Origin: a virus
DNA: 62,795 bases
Virus record (IMG/VR): IMGVR_UViG_3300025151_000035
Coordinates: 1 to 62,795 of that record
Strand: one strand, 5' to 3'
The notes beneath the pieces were generated by a model. It ran no database searches and was not told the origin of the DNA. It saw nothing but the letters and a program-made list of their open reading frames with translations. Shown here in pieces: positions 39,574 through 47,292 of the stretch (the first letter of the stretch is position 1; each line of letters starts with the position of its first letter). Made by a program: the position numbers and the translations under genes.

Positions 39574-40470
39574 CTATTTAGAGAGTTCTTTATGTCGAAG
39601 TCTAAGAGTGTTGAGTAGCCCTGAATGTTTAGGGCTTTTAAGTACTCTTATAGCATCATCCATATCCTCCCCTACGGTCTCGTCTACATTTACAATAGCG
39701 TTACCTATCTTATTAAGTACGCCTGATTCTATAAACGTTGCTATTTCAGCTCTTATATCCAGATTTTCATCTGTAGCAAATTTAAGGAATTTTGCCGGAT
39801 CTTTCTGCTTGATATCATAAAGCATGTTCTCTATCTGCTCAGAGTCGTACTTATCTACACTTACGTTACTAAGTACACGAGCGATATTCCTCATTCTTGT
39901 ATGATCATCAGAAGCTTTGATAAACTCTCTATCTGCACGTTTTGCAAGCTGTACTTTATTGTTCTTCTTCTTATCATCCTTAGAAGGATCTTGAATGTAG
40001 AATCTTATACGAGTACTTTTCATCATCTCTTCTTCGCTATCTGCTACAAGAGGATGTCTTTTTGCAAACTTATACTTGATGTAATCCATTAGATTTAATG
40101 GCTCACCATCCATATCTGTTCCGATCTCAAGTTCTACTCCGGTAAATCCTACACCGATACGTAGCTCTGCCCAGAACTTACGCACGTAACGAGACCACTC
40201 TCTATCTTCAGGACCTACATCTAGTAGAGTTCTAAGATATTTTGTCTCTGTTTCCGTGTCTGTAAATCCTCGGATAGGTTGACGGTTAACAAATACACTT
40301 GATAGTTTAACAACTGCTTCAGCTCTGATTTCCTTTGGAAGGTGGCTAGCAATTTCTTTTCTTCGGAGATATACCTTTTTGGTACCGAAGTTTTCTGGAG
40401 TTTTTGTCTCGACTGTCTCCTCTTTAGCCGCTGCTTTAGGTGCAGACCCCTTTTTTGTACGTGTTGTCAT
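39574..40470 (-). CDS. Conserved virion-assembly protein downstream of the capsid gene (298 aa)
   Basis: The N-terminal 30 residues are Lys/Ala/Glu-rich and disordered (TKKGSAPKAAAKEETVETKT). A folded mixed part follows (PIRGFTDTETETKYLRTLLDV, EWSRYVRKFWAELRIGVG), then a basic linker and a helical C-terminus ending LLNTLRLRHKELSK. The gene immediately after the capsid gene in crAss-like phages encodes a conserved structural or head-completion protein. This one fits in size and place. Function is unknown. The gap to the capsid gene holds a terminator hairpin, so its own expression needs read-through or a promoter I could not recognise. Confidence 0.55.
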   Translation of the reverse strand: MTTRTKKGSAPKAAAKEETVETKTPENFGTKKVYLRRKEIASHLPKEIRAEAVVKLSSVFVNRQPIRGFTDTETETKYLRTLLDVGPEDREWSRYVRKFWAELRIGVGFTGVELEIGTDMDGEPLNLMDYIKYKFAKRHPLVADSEEEMMKSTRIRFYIQDPSKDDKKKNNKVQLAKRADREFIKASDDHTRMRNIARVLSNVSVDKYDSEQIENMLYDIKQKDPAKFLKFATDENLDIRAEIATFIESGVLNKIGNAIVNVDETVGEDMDDAIRVLKSPKHSGLLNTLRLRHKELSK

Positions 40471-40520
40471 AGTTCTTTCTAGTTAAGGTTTTCAGGGTGA
40501 AAAGAATAACTCACCTGAAA

Positions 40521-40553
40521 GTAGAAATAGGAAGGGAGATTGCTCTCCCCTCC
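40521..40553 (-). terminator. Intrinsic terminator just after the major capsid gene
   Basis: On the minus strand, GGAGGGGAGA pairs with TCTCCCTTCC around GCAA, giving 10 pairs including one G-U, followed by TATTTCTAC. The G-U becomes an A-C mismatch if read on the plus strand, supporting a minus-strand RNA element. A second hairpin with TCAGG/CCTGA arms lies a little downstream. Position: 17 nt past the capsid stop. Confidence 0.65.
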
Positions 40554-40569
40554 TTTATCTACAGTTATA

Positions 40570-42024
40570 TTACGATGCGATGCACTCGATATCGAGGCTA
40601 GTATCGAATCGGCTTAGGCAAACTGCGCCTGTCTTCAACATGTGAACAGAAGCACCGTCTACGTCAGATGCACGTGAAGTGTTTGCATCAAAACCTTTAG
40701 GTACTACTGAACCTGGTACACACCATCGTAGGTGCTCACGGCCTTTCTTGGAGATCATCTTCAAGTTAGCCTGACCGTCGTAGTTAGACTGGTCTACAAA
40801 TACCATTCTGTAAGACTCCAAAGAGTATCCTGTCACTGGGTGAAGGTCTCTTGCACGAGCTACAGGACCGTGGTCGAACAATGGCATCTTAACTACATTG
40901 ACAGCGTGGCCATCGATGTGCTCATAACGCTTGAAGTATCCTGTAAGTCCAAGATTTCTTCCTGATCCGTTGATGAACTCAGTAGTTGCACTTGCTTGCC
41001 ATGTGTTAGCTCCGAAGAAGTTCTTCAATGCAGCGTCAAACTCACGCATACCACCTGTACCAGTGTAAAGAGTAACTTGCTTTTGGTTAGCATCGGTCAT
41101 TCCGTAGAATAGGTCACCAATGATGTTCAAAAGCTGAGTCTCTGTAAGAGAAGAGTAAGTCTCACGGTTAATGATCTGCTCAAGAAGTCCAGGTCCTACA
41201 ACTACAGGCTGTCCATTCTCATCACGCATGTTAACAACACCGTCGTCACCATACGTACGCTGACCATACCAGTACATCATCTCACACTCTTCTTTAAACT
41301 CAAGCATATGCTGGTACTCTTCATAATCCATCCAAAGCTTAGTAGTACCGCCTCCTTTCTTAGGTAGAGAGAACTCGGCTACAAAGTCCTTAGCGTTTCC
41401 AGACATGTGGTAAGACTTACGTACAGTAGTAAGCTTGTTACGAACAAGTCCAGGTGCTTGCCAGTTAGAAGCATTTCCACGAGAGAAATCAACTCCTACA
41501 GGAGCAAACAATTGAGCCCAAAGATCTCCTGCAGTAAAACCAGTGGTCAATACTGTAGCAGCTGTAGGGCTTACAAGTTGTAGGGTGTATACCCATCCCT
41601 GTCCTGTAGAAGAAGGTACAGGCTCACGCATAATACGTGCCTGCTCTCCAGCTCCGTTTACAAGAACGTAAGGGTGAACAAACCACTTGTCAGGGAAAGT
41701 AAGCTCGAAAGTAGCTCCTCCTTGACCGATGTTTGTACCAGCGTTAGTAACGGCTACAGGTCGGGTCATTAGTTTACGAGTGGCTACTCGATACTCATAC
41801 TCAAGACGGTCAATAGACTGTACGTTTCCAACACCTTCAGACATGAAAGTAAGTGGGAATCGTAGGTCGTCTTTACCTGCGAGGTGAGTTACAATTGGAG
41901 ATAGCTCCGTTGGTTTTGACAACATTGCGTTAGCCAGACTGTTCATGTCTGTCATCTGCGCATCGTTGAAAGTTGTGCGTACGACGGAAATGTTACTTCC
42001 GCCATTTGATGGTCCATTAATCAT
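40570..42024 (-). CDS. Major capsid protein, HK97-type fold, crassvirus family (484 aa)
   Basis: The length (484) is typical of crassvirus capsid proteins. The N-terminal region includes SIDRLEYEYRVATRKLMTRPV. The centre has strands of the type NASNWQAPGLVRNKLTTVR and YHMSGNAKDFVAEF, and MYWYGQRTYGDDGVVNMRDENG lies midway. It follows the acidic scaffold-like gene by 25 nt, as expected for a head gene pair. It has high use of C-ending and G-ending codons compared with neighbours (for example CGT, AAC, GTA mixes), suggesting strong expression. A terminator directly follows. Confidence 0.9.
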   Translation of the reverse strand: MINGPSNGGSNISVVRTTFNDAQMTDMNSLANAMLSKPTELSPIVTHLAGKDDLRFPLTFMSEGVGNVQSIDRLEYEYRVATRKLMTRPVAVTNAGTNIGQGGATFELTFPDKWFVHPYVLVNGAGEQARIMREPVPSSTGQGWVYTLQLVSPTAATVLTTGFTAGDLWAQLFAPVGVDFSRGNASNWQAPGLVRNKLTTVRKSYHMSGNAKDFVAEFSLPKKGGGTTKLWMDYEEYQHMLEFKEECEMMYWYGQRTYGDDGVVNMRDENGQPVVVGPGLLEQIINRETYSSLTETQLLNIIGDLFYGMTDANQKQVTLYTGTGGMREFDAALKNFFGANTWQASATTEFINGSGRNLGLTGYFKRYEHIDGHAVNVVKMPLFDHGPVARARDLHPVTGYSLESYRMVFVDQSNYDGQANLKMISKKGREHLRWCVPGSVVPKGFDANTSRASDVDGASVHMLKTGAVCLSRFDTSLDIECIAS

Positions 42025-42049
42025 TTTTTTTCAATTTAAGGGTCGGAGA

Positions 42050-43162
42050 TCAGCCTCCTAGATTAGAAAAGTCAAGGTCGATAGACTCCAAGTTATTATT
42101 AGAACTATTACTTGCAGTTCTTACGCTCTTGGCTCTCTTACTATTATTCTCTAATTTTTCTTTTAGGGTTTTGGCAGCTTTAGTGCTTGCTTTCTTCCCA
42201 ATAAACTTATTTAGATCAAAACCTTTGAACATCAAAAAGTCTATCGCAAGTTTTTGGTCTAGCTCTGCTTTATAAAAGTCTAAATCTCTTTGCGTGTTAC
42301 CTTCTGAATCGATAGGTTTTGATATGTAGTCAAAAAACTTTGACTTGTCTCTTTGAGATATAGGTATACCTGAAAGATCAGATGCATCAGATATAGTGGT
42401 GTTTACATTTTCCCACATCTTTCTTGTTTCCTCTTGCTGCTGTGCATATGCCTGACGTTGCTGATCAAGTGTAGCTTGTCTTTGTGCGGCCTGTGCATCA
42501 GAAAGAGCTTTTTTAGCTGCTTCTGCTTTATCTTTTAAAGTGCCTTTATCTTCATAGGATTCTATCATATCTCCAATAAAATCTCTTTCTGTACCTCTTG
42601 CTATAAGATAGTCTTCAAGGATTCTTTTTTGAGAGTCTGTATCCTCCTCTTTAAGTTCTACTCTAGAGTAATCTATTTCCGGAGTGAAAGCCCTCATGAA
42701 CTCACTTGGGTCACCTCCCTGTTGTACATACTCTAAATGTCTCTGTACAGTAGGAAATCTTTCAAATAGATTATCTAATGTCTCTACCGCAAGTTTTTCA
42801 GATATTGTCTGAGTGAGTTTAGTAAGTCCTTCAGTCGTATCTTCAAATTCTTCATCAATGTCATCATATCCAAATTTTTGAATGATTTCTTCTACAATCG
42901 TAGTTTCTGTATCTTCAGTAGTATCCTCTACATCTTCTACAACTTCTTCTTTAACTTCAGCTACAGGCTCTTCTTTTTTCTCTTCGAGTTTTTCCTCTAG
43001 CTCTTTTTTCTCTTCTTCAGAGTCAATATCTGCAGGTACAATATCTGCAGCGGGTTCTTGTGTTTCCACAGCTTCTTCCTTAGCAGGCTCTTCCCTTACC
43101 GGCTCAGGTGACAGAATATCATCGATCTCGATATCTATCGGCTGTATTTGGTCTTTATCCAT
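42050..43162 (-). CDS. Probable capsid scaffolding protein (370 aa)
   Basis: Residues 1-110 are extremely acidic (repeated EEKKELEEKLEEKKEEP and VVEDVEDTTEDTE). Helical coiled-coil parts follow (KAALSDAQAAQRQATLDQQR), and the C-terminus is basic then Ser/Asn-rich (KAAKTLKEKLENNSKRAKS). An acidic, coiled-coil protein with a basic C-terminal helix directly upstream of the capsid gene is the standard scaffold signature. It starts 5 nt after a TAATTTTG promoter element, so its mRNA may be nearly leaderless. Confidence 0.75.
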   Translation of the reverse strand: MDKDQIQPIDIEIDDILSPEPVREEPAKEEAVETQEPAADIVPADIDSEEEKKELEEKLEEKKEEPVAEVKEEVVEDVEDTTEDTETTIVEEIIQKFGYDDIDEEFEDTTEGLTKLTQTISEKLAVETLDNLFERFPTVQRHLEYVQQGGDPSEFMRAFTPEIDYSRVELKEEDTDSQKRILEDYLIARGTERDFIGDMIESYEDKGTLKDKAEAAKKALSDAQAAQRQATLDQQRQAYAQQQEETRKMWENVNTTISDASDLSGIPISQRDKSKFFDYISKPIDSEGNTQRDLDFYKAELDQKLAIDFLMFKGFDLNKFIGKKASTKAAKTLKEKLENNSKRAKSVRTASNSSNNNLESIDLDFSNLGG

Positions 43163-43166
43163 ATTA

Positions 43167-43198
43167 CAAAATTAATTTGACTATTTTATTATAGCCAA
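43167..43198 (-). promoter_or_regulatory. Host-type promoter before scaffold and capsid genes
   Basis: Read on the minus strand: TTGG at 43198-43195, 20 nt, then TAATTTTG at 43174-43167, matching the Bacteroidota primary-sigma pattern (TTG/TTTG near -33 and TAnnTTTG near -7). The -7 element ends 4 nt before the scaffold ATG (43162), so transcription would start at or very near the start codon. The same TTGG/TAATTTTG pair occurs at 58559-58591. Confidence 0.7.
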
Positions 43199-43235
43199 TA
43201 ATATTCTTTTTTAAAAGTGTAGTTATAATATAACA

Positions 43236-45068
43236 CTATTCGTCTTCATTTCTATTTGCGTACCTATGAATTGCAGCAGATCCTAGAGCAGAAGAACCGG
43301 CTCCAAGTCCTACAGCTGCTCTTTTAATATTTTTAGGATTACGCCTAACCCAGCTATCCCCCTTTTCCATCATACCTTTTATTCCCGGAGTAGTTATTTT
43401 ACTATCTGCAAATATTGTGGGAGCGTAAACTCTTTTTCCGTAAGGAGTTTCAACTATTTTAGCATTTGGAATTTTAGATCCATGAGTCTTATTTAACTCT
43501 GCAATTTTTTTATTGATCATTTCTAAGGTAGCGTCAGCTCCATAAGTTTTAACTACTCCGTCTGCATCTACAACATCTTCTCCTTTAGGGCTGTATCCAG
43601 GCTGATAAGATCGGGTCCTAGTATCCCACTTCATCTTATCTCCCAAAAAATTTAACTCGTTCCATTTCCCTGAAAACTTTATGTCTACTAAATCCTTAGT
43701 ATTTTTCTTGTTCAATTTATCTATCATAAACGGATAAGAGTCTGTAGAAAGACTTCTTTCTTGAAATCTTGCGCCTGGATTTTTTGTTACATCGTTAATT
43801 ATGTTTTTCAGATGCAAGGCAGCTCCTATTGTTCCTGTAGGATCTTTAGGAGTTTTAAATTCAGATTTTTTTACATAAGAATGTGAAACGTCTCCTATAT
43901 GAGATCCCTTTTCTTGAGCAGACCTGTATAAAGATCTAGGACTATATCTCCCCGTTTGAAGGTCTATGTCTAAAGTTGCTCTTCTATCTTTTAGATTATC
44001 TACTATTCCTTCAACTCTATCTTTAATTTTATCTTTTAAAGTCTTAGGTCTTTGATCTAAAGGAGTTTCGAGATCTTTATATCTCATAGATTCTCCAGAA
44101 AAAGGATTATCTATTCTAGTAGTCTCTTTACCAAAAGGGCCATCAAATTGTCTTACAGTACTGGCGTCTCTAAATAATTCAGAATTACGATTTCTTTGTG
44201 CTCCTAAAAAATTATCAGTTGTAAACATGACTGGTTCAAAGTCGCCTTGAGGATTTCTTTCTAGTCTTGTAATTATGTCTGTATTGCTTGCTGCTATGTC
44301 AGCAGGAAGTTTTCTAGATACACTTTCAGGTAGTATTCCAGGAGGCGCTCCTCTCTGAATTTGTATTCCTCCTGCATCTACTAACTCTCTAAGCCTATCA
44401 GCTCGTATATCCTCATTACGATTTATGTCATCTATCGCAGCTCTAGCTTCCTCAGTTATATACCCTTCAGCCGCTGTAGACTCGTCTGCAATTCTATCTA
44501 TTTCTTGTTCAGCTAACATTCTATCTCTAGAGATCTGATCTTCTATCTCTCTTGTATTTCTATTTATATTATCATAAATCTCATCTTGAGTTAGAGGTCT
44601 ACCATCAGAGGTAAGTCTAGGCTGTAGTAAGTTGGCTTTTTCTAAAACTTCTTTTCCTCTCCCTCTAAATTTATTTATTAGCTTTTTACCTGCTTTTAAA
44701 CCTCCCATAGTTACTCCCGGTAAAGCTGCTGCAAGTCCTGCCATACCTAATGTGCCGTAGTCTCTTTTATCTAGAGCTTCCAGTAACATAGCTGCATCCA
44801 TAACATCTCCTGTTCCAGGTGCAAACTCTAAAGGAGTTCTTAAAGCCTCGGCAACATTACCTGTAGCGCCTCGAGCTGCATAGGCTATAGGGTCATTTTC
44901 TCTACTCCAGTTTCTTACTGCGGTAGGATCAGTCCTATCTAACTTATCAGATATTACTACTTCAGGTAGAGAGTATGGTGCCTCATATACTTGTTCGCCA
45001 TCTAAGGTGTTTTCAGGGTCTATATTTACAAGCCCTGCTTTTTGATATCTATGTAATCCTCTATACAT
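43236..45068 (-). CDS. Virion-associated protein with N-terminal RYQKAG motif (610 aa)
   Basis: It begins MYRGLHRYQKAGLVNID, a variant of the K/R-Y-Q-x-G/A tag shared with other virion proteins here. Residues about 70-140 contain GATGNVAEALRTPLEF and GMAGLAAALPGVTMGGLKAG, an amphipathic Gly/Ala stretch followed by basic KKLINKFRGRGKE, resembling ejected or membrane-interacting phage proteins. The middle is charged coiled-coil (RNTREIEDQISRDRMLAEQE), and the C-terminal half is mixed alpha/beta. It lies between portal and scaffold genes. A cargo role is inferred. There is no clear catalytic motif. Confidence 0.5.
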   Translation of the reverse strand: MYRGLHRYQKAGLVNIDPENTLDGEQVYEAPYSLPEVVISDKLDRTDPTAVRNWSRENDPIAYAARGATGNVAEALRTPLEFAPGTGDVMDAAMLLEALDKRDYGTLGMAGLAAALPGVTMGGLKAGKKLINKFRGRGKEVLEKANLLQPRLTSDGRPLTQDEIYDNINRNTREIEDQISRDRMLAEQEIDRIADESTAAEGYITEEARAAIDDINRNEDIRADRLRELVDAGGIQIQRGAPPGILPESVSRKLPADIAASNTDIITRLERNPQGDFEPVMFTTDNFLGAQRNRNSELFRDASTVRQFDGPFGKETTRIDNPFSGESMRYKDLETPLDQRPKTLKDKIKDRVEGIVDNLKDRRATLDIDLQTGRYSPRSLYRSAQEKGSHIGDVSHSYVKKSEFKTPKDPTGTIGAALHLKNIINDVTKNPGARFQERSLSTDSYPFMIDKLNKKNTKDLVDIKFSGKWNELNFLGDKMKWDTRTRSYQPGYSPKGEDVVDADGVVKTYGADATLEMINKKIAELNKTHGSKIPNAKIVETPYGKRVYAPTIFADSKITTPGIKGMMEKGDSWVRRNPKNIKRAAVGLGAGSSALGSAAIHRYANRNEDE

Positions 45069-45070
45069 GT

Positions 45071-46849
45071 CTACGATCCTATATTAATAATACTTTGTCT
45101 TGAAGAAGGATCTCCAGGATCGCTTCCTAAATACTGTGCTAAGTTTCTAGCTGTTCGATATGCGCTGTCACTTTTAGATTTTTCCCAAGCTTCTTTAAAC
45201 CCTACATCTTCAGATTCTTCTATCCCGTAAGATCCAGGATTAAAATCATAACCCTTGTCTACAGCTAATGTATCTGAAGGTAATCCTTCATATGATGGAG
45301 TGATAACTATATCTGTTCTTCCTACAGTACTTTGCATTTGTGTAGCAGGATCTAAGAATATGTTTTTAATAGCCTCTTTGTTTCCTATGTCTCCTCTATA
45401 AGCTTCATTTACATCTATAGCTCCTTCTTTTTTATAGTCTGGATAGTCAATATACCTTCTACCAGAAGCAAGTGCGTCTTTTGCAGCTCTATTCAGCACT
45501 GCAAGTTGTTCTGAAGTTATATCTCTTTCAGACATGGGGCTTGGACGGGTTTCTAATCCTGTGAATTTGTTAAACTGTTTTCTGGCTACATCTCCTATTA
45601 AATTTGTTATAGCTCCAGTCATATTGCTTAAAGCAGGACTTCCAGAATATTCTCTTTTAAACCTTTTGTAAGCTTTTGCAGTTTCAGGTCCCCATACTCC
45701 CTCTGTATTAAGATTCAATTCGGGATATATGTTATTTAAAGCTCTTTGCAAAGACTCTATGTTTTGACCTGATGATGTCATAACTTCAGCATCTTCTCCT
45801 CCTTCTCCTACCATACCTGCAAGTTGGTATTTAGGTAATATCGGTTTATCAACCTTTTTTTGCAATCTTTCCAATGATCTAGCATCTCTTTTAGTCCAAT
45901 TAGAATCTCCATATACACCTTGAAATATATCAGAGTCTTTTCCAGCTATATTAATTTCACCACTTTTTATGGCTTTTTCTATACTCTCTTTAGTCCTCTC
46001 TCTTCTGTTTTCCCACTCATTCAACTCCTTTCTGGCATTTTCTCTTGCCTCTTTAGGGGATTGTTGTTTAAAATCTCTGTTAAATTCTTTAAGTCCTTTA
46101 AGTGCCCCTCTCTTTGATATCTGTCTATTGTTCCCTCTATAACCTGTCATACGTTGTTCTACAGGGTCATCACTATAACCCTGTTTATTATACATGTCAA
46201 TATTATCAAACCAATTTCGCATACTATCAGAGCGCCCAAGACTAACCCCCATCTCACTAAATTTATGATAACGTGAATTTATAAGGGGATTTATCTCTTT
46301 CCGCATAAACTTTTTAGATTCCCTCCAAGCTTCTTTTCTGGACACATCAGGATCTGCAAGATTATATTTATAAAGATCTTGAAGGAGTAGGTTTTTTCTA
46401 TCTTTTGTTGATTCAGGTAATTGTGGGGGATTAATGCCTCCGTCTGCTGTATTATATACATGGCTTCCTGCGTATCCTCCCACAATTTGAGGTTCGTATG
46501 CAAACCTCTTAATATTCCAATGTCTATCCCCTTTATAATCTACTTCAGGATATTGTTCACTTATATCAGGGTATAAGCGGCCTGTTCCTGGTTGGCCTTT
46601 CCACTCTATTTTATCTTTATCCTCTATAAAATTTTGGTCTGAAAACTTATGTCTTCCAATAGAAAATTGTCTATAAAACTCTGATTCAGCGCGAGTTTCT
46701 GGCCTTTCAGTATTTCGTCTAATGCTTCTTCTTGTAGGATTTCCACCTTTTTGAAACTTATCAAGGGGCTTAACGTACTTTTTAATGTCATCTAGACTAG
46801 ATGCACGTAATTTAGATGGAAGAATGCCTCTAGGTTTCTTCTTCCTCAT
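45071..46849 (-). CDS. Virion-associated protein with peptidoglycan-binding domain (592 aa)
   Basis: Residues about 363-401 (ESLQRALNNIYPELNLN, then TEGVWGPETAKAYKRF) match the PG_binding_1 fold: a three-helix domain with LQ..L and G..GP.T..A...F landmarks. The N-terminus is basic and contains KFQKGGNPTRR at about 31-41. A second tag-like KYQLAGM lies near residue 334. Most of the rest is charged and helical. The start overlaps the 148-residue gene (ATGA). It lies two genes after the portal. Peptidoglycan binding suggests a virion or ejected protein acting at the cell wall, but no hydrolase domain is evident. Confidence 0.6.
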   Translation of the reverse strand: MRKKKPRGILPSKLRASSLDDIKKYVKPLDKFQKGGNPTRRSIRRNTERPETRAESEFYRQFSIGRHKFSDQNFIEDKDKIEWKGQPGTGRLYPDISEQYPEVDYKGDRHWNIKRFAYEPQIVGGYAGSHVYNTADGGINPPQLPESTKDRKNLLLQDLYKYNLADPDVSRKEAWRESKKFMRKEINPLINSRYHKFSEMGVSLGRSDSMRNWFDNIDMYNKQGYSDDPVEQRMTGYRGNNRQISKRGALKGLKEFNRDFKQQSPKEARENARKELNEWENRRERTKESIEKAIKSGEINIAGKDSDIFQGVYGDSNWTKRDARSLERLQKKVDKPILPKYQLAGMVGEGGEDAEVMTSSGQNIESLQRALNNIYPELNLNTEGVWGPETAKAYKRFKREYSGSPALSNMTGAITNLIGDVARKQFNKFTGLETRPSPMSERDITSEQLAVLNRAAKDALASGRRYIDYPDYKKEGAIDVNEAYRGDIGNKEAIKNIFLDPATQMQSTVGRTDIVITPSYEGLPSDTLAVDKGYDFNPGSYGIEESEDVGFKEAWEKSKSDSAYRTARNLAQYLGSDPGDPSSRQSIINIGS

Positions 46850-47292
46850 TTTTTTCTGGTTTTTCTGTATAGATCTATTTTTTCAGAGAATGATAACTCT
46901 TCTTTAGCCTTGCCTCCGAACTTGTATTGTGTAGGGTTTTCTATAACCGTATCTACTTTGGGTCCCATAGGTATACTTTCTATACCTGGAGGTACTGCTT
47001 CGTAAGATCTTACAAGTCCTCCTTGATTATCAAACCCTTGTATATCTATAGGGTAGTCCATACCCATAGTATTAAAATCCTGTCCCTGTGTGTCAGGAAA
47101 TACCATAGGTCGTGGAGGTCCCTGTGTAAGACCTACTTGTTGTTCCATAGCTGTAGATGCAACTTCTGCTCCAGCTTCGATCATAGCATCTTCTTGCATA
47201 GCTGCAGCTTCTTCAGCCATTATAAGTTCTGTAATGCTGCCTTGATAATTATCAGCATAAGCTTGCTTCATTATATCAATAGGTGAGATCAT
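46846..47292 (-). CDS. Small protein following the portal (148 aa)
   Basis: The first half is acidic, helical and rich in Ala/Met (LIMAEEAAAMQEDAMIEAGAE). The second half is Pro/Gly-rich (GPPRPMVFPDTQGQDFNTMG), and near the end is TQYKFGGKAKEELSF, another Y-x-x-GG element like the tags in neighbouring virion proteins. The start is coupled to the portal stop by a 1-nt overlap (TAATG). It may be an internal minor head protein. No family recognised. Confidence 0.5.
   Translation of the reverse strand: MISPIDIMKQAYADNYQGSITELIMAEEAAAMQEDAMIEAGAEVASTAMEQQVGLTQGPPRPMVFPDTQGQDFNTMGMDYPIDIQGFDNQGGLVRSYEAVPPGIESIPMGPKVDTVIENPTQYKFGGKAKEELSFSEKIDLYRKTRKK

Noticed and set aside
46291-46503. 70-codon frame on the minus strand inside the 592-residue gene
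   Set aside because: It is a different frame within a well-supported gene, without its own start signals.
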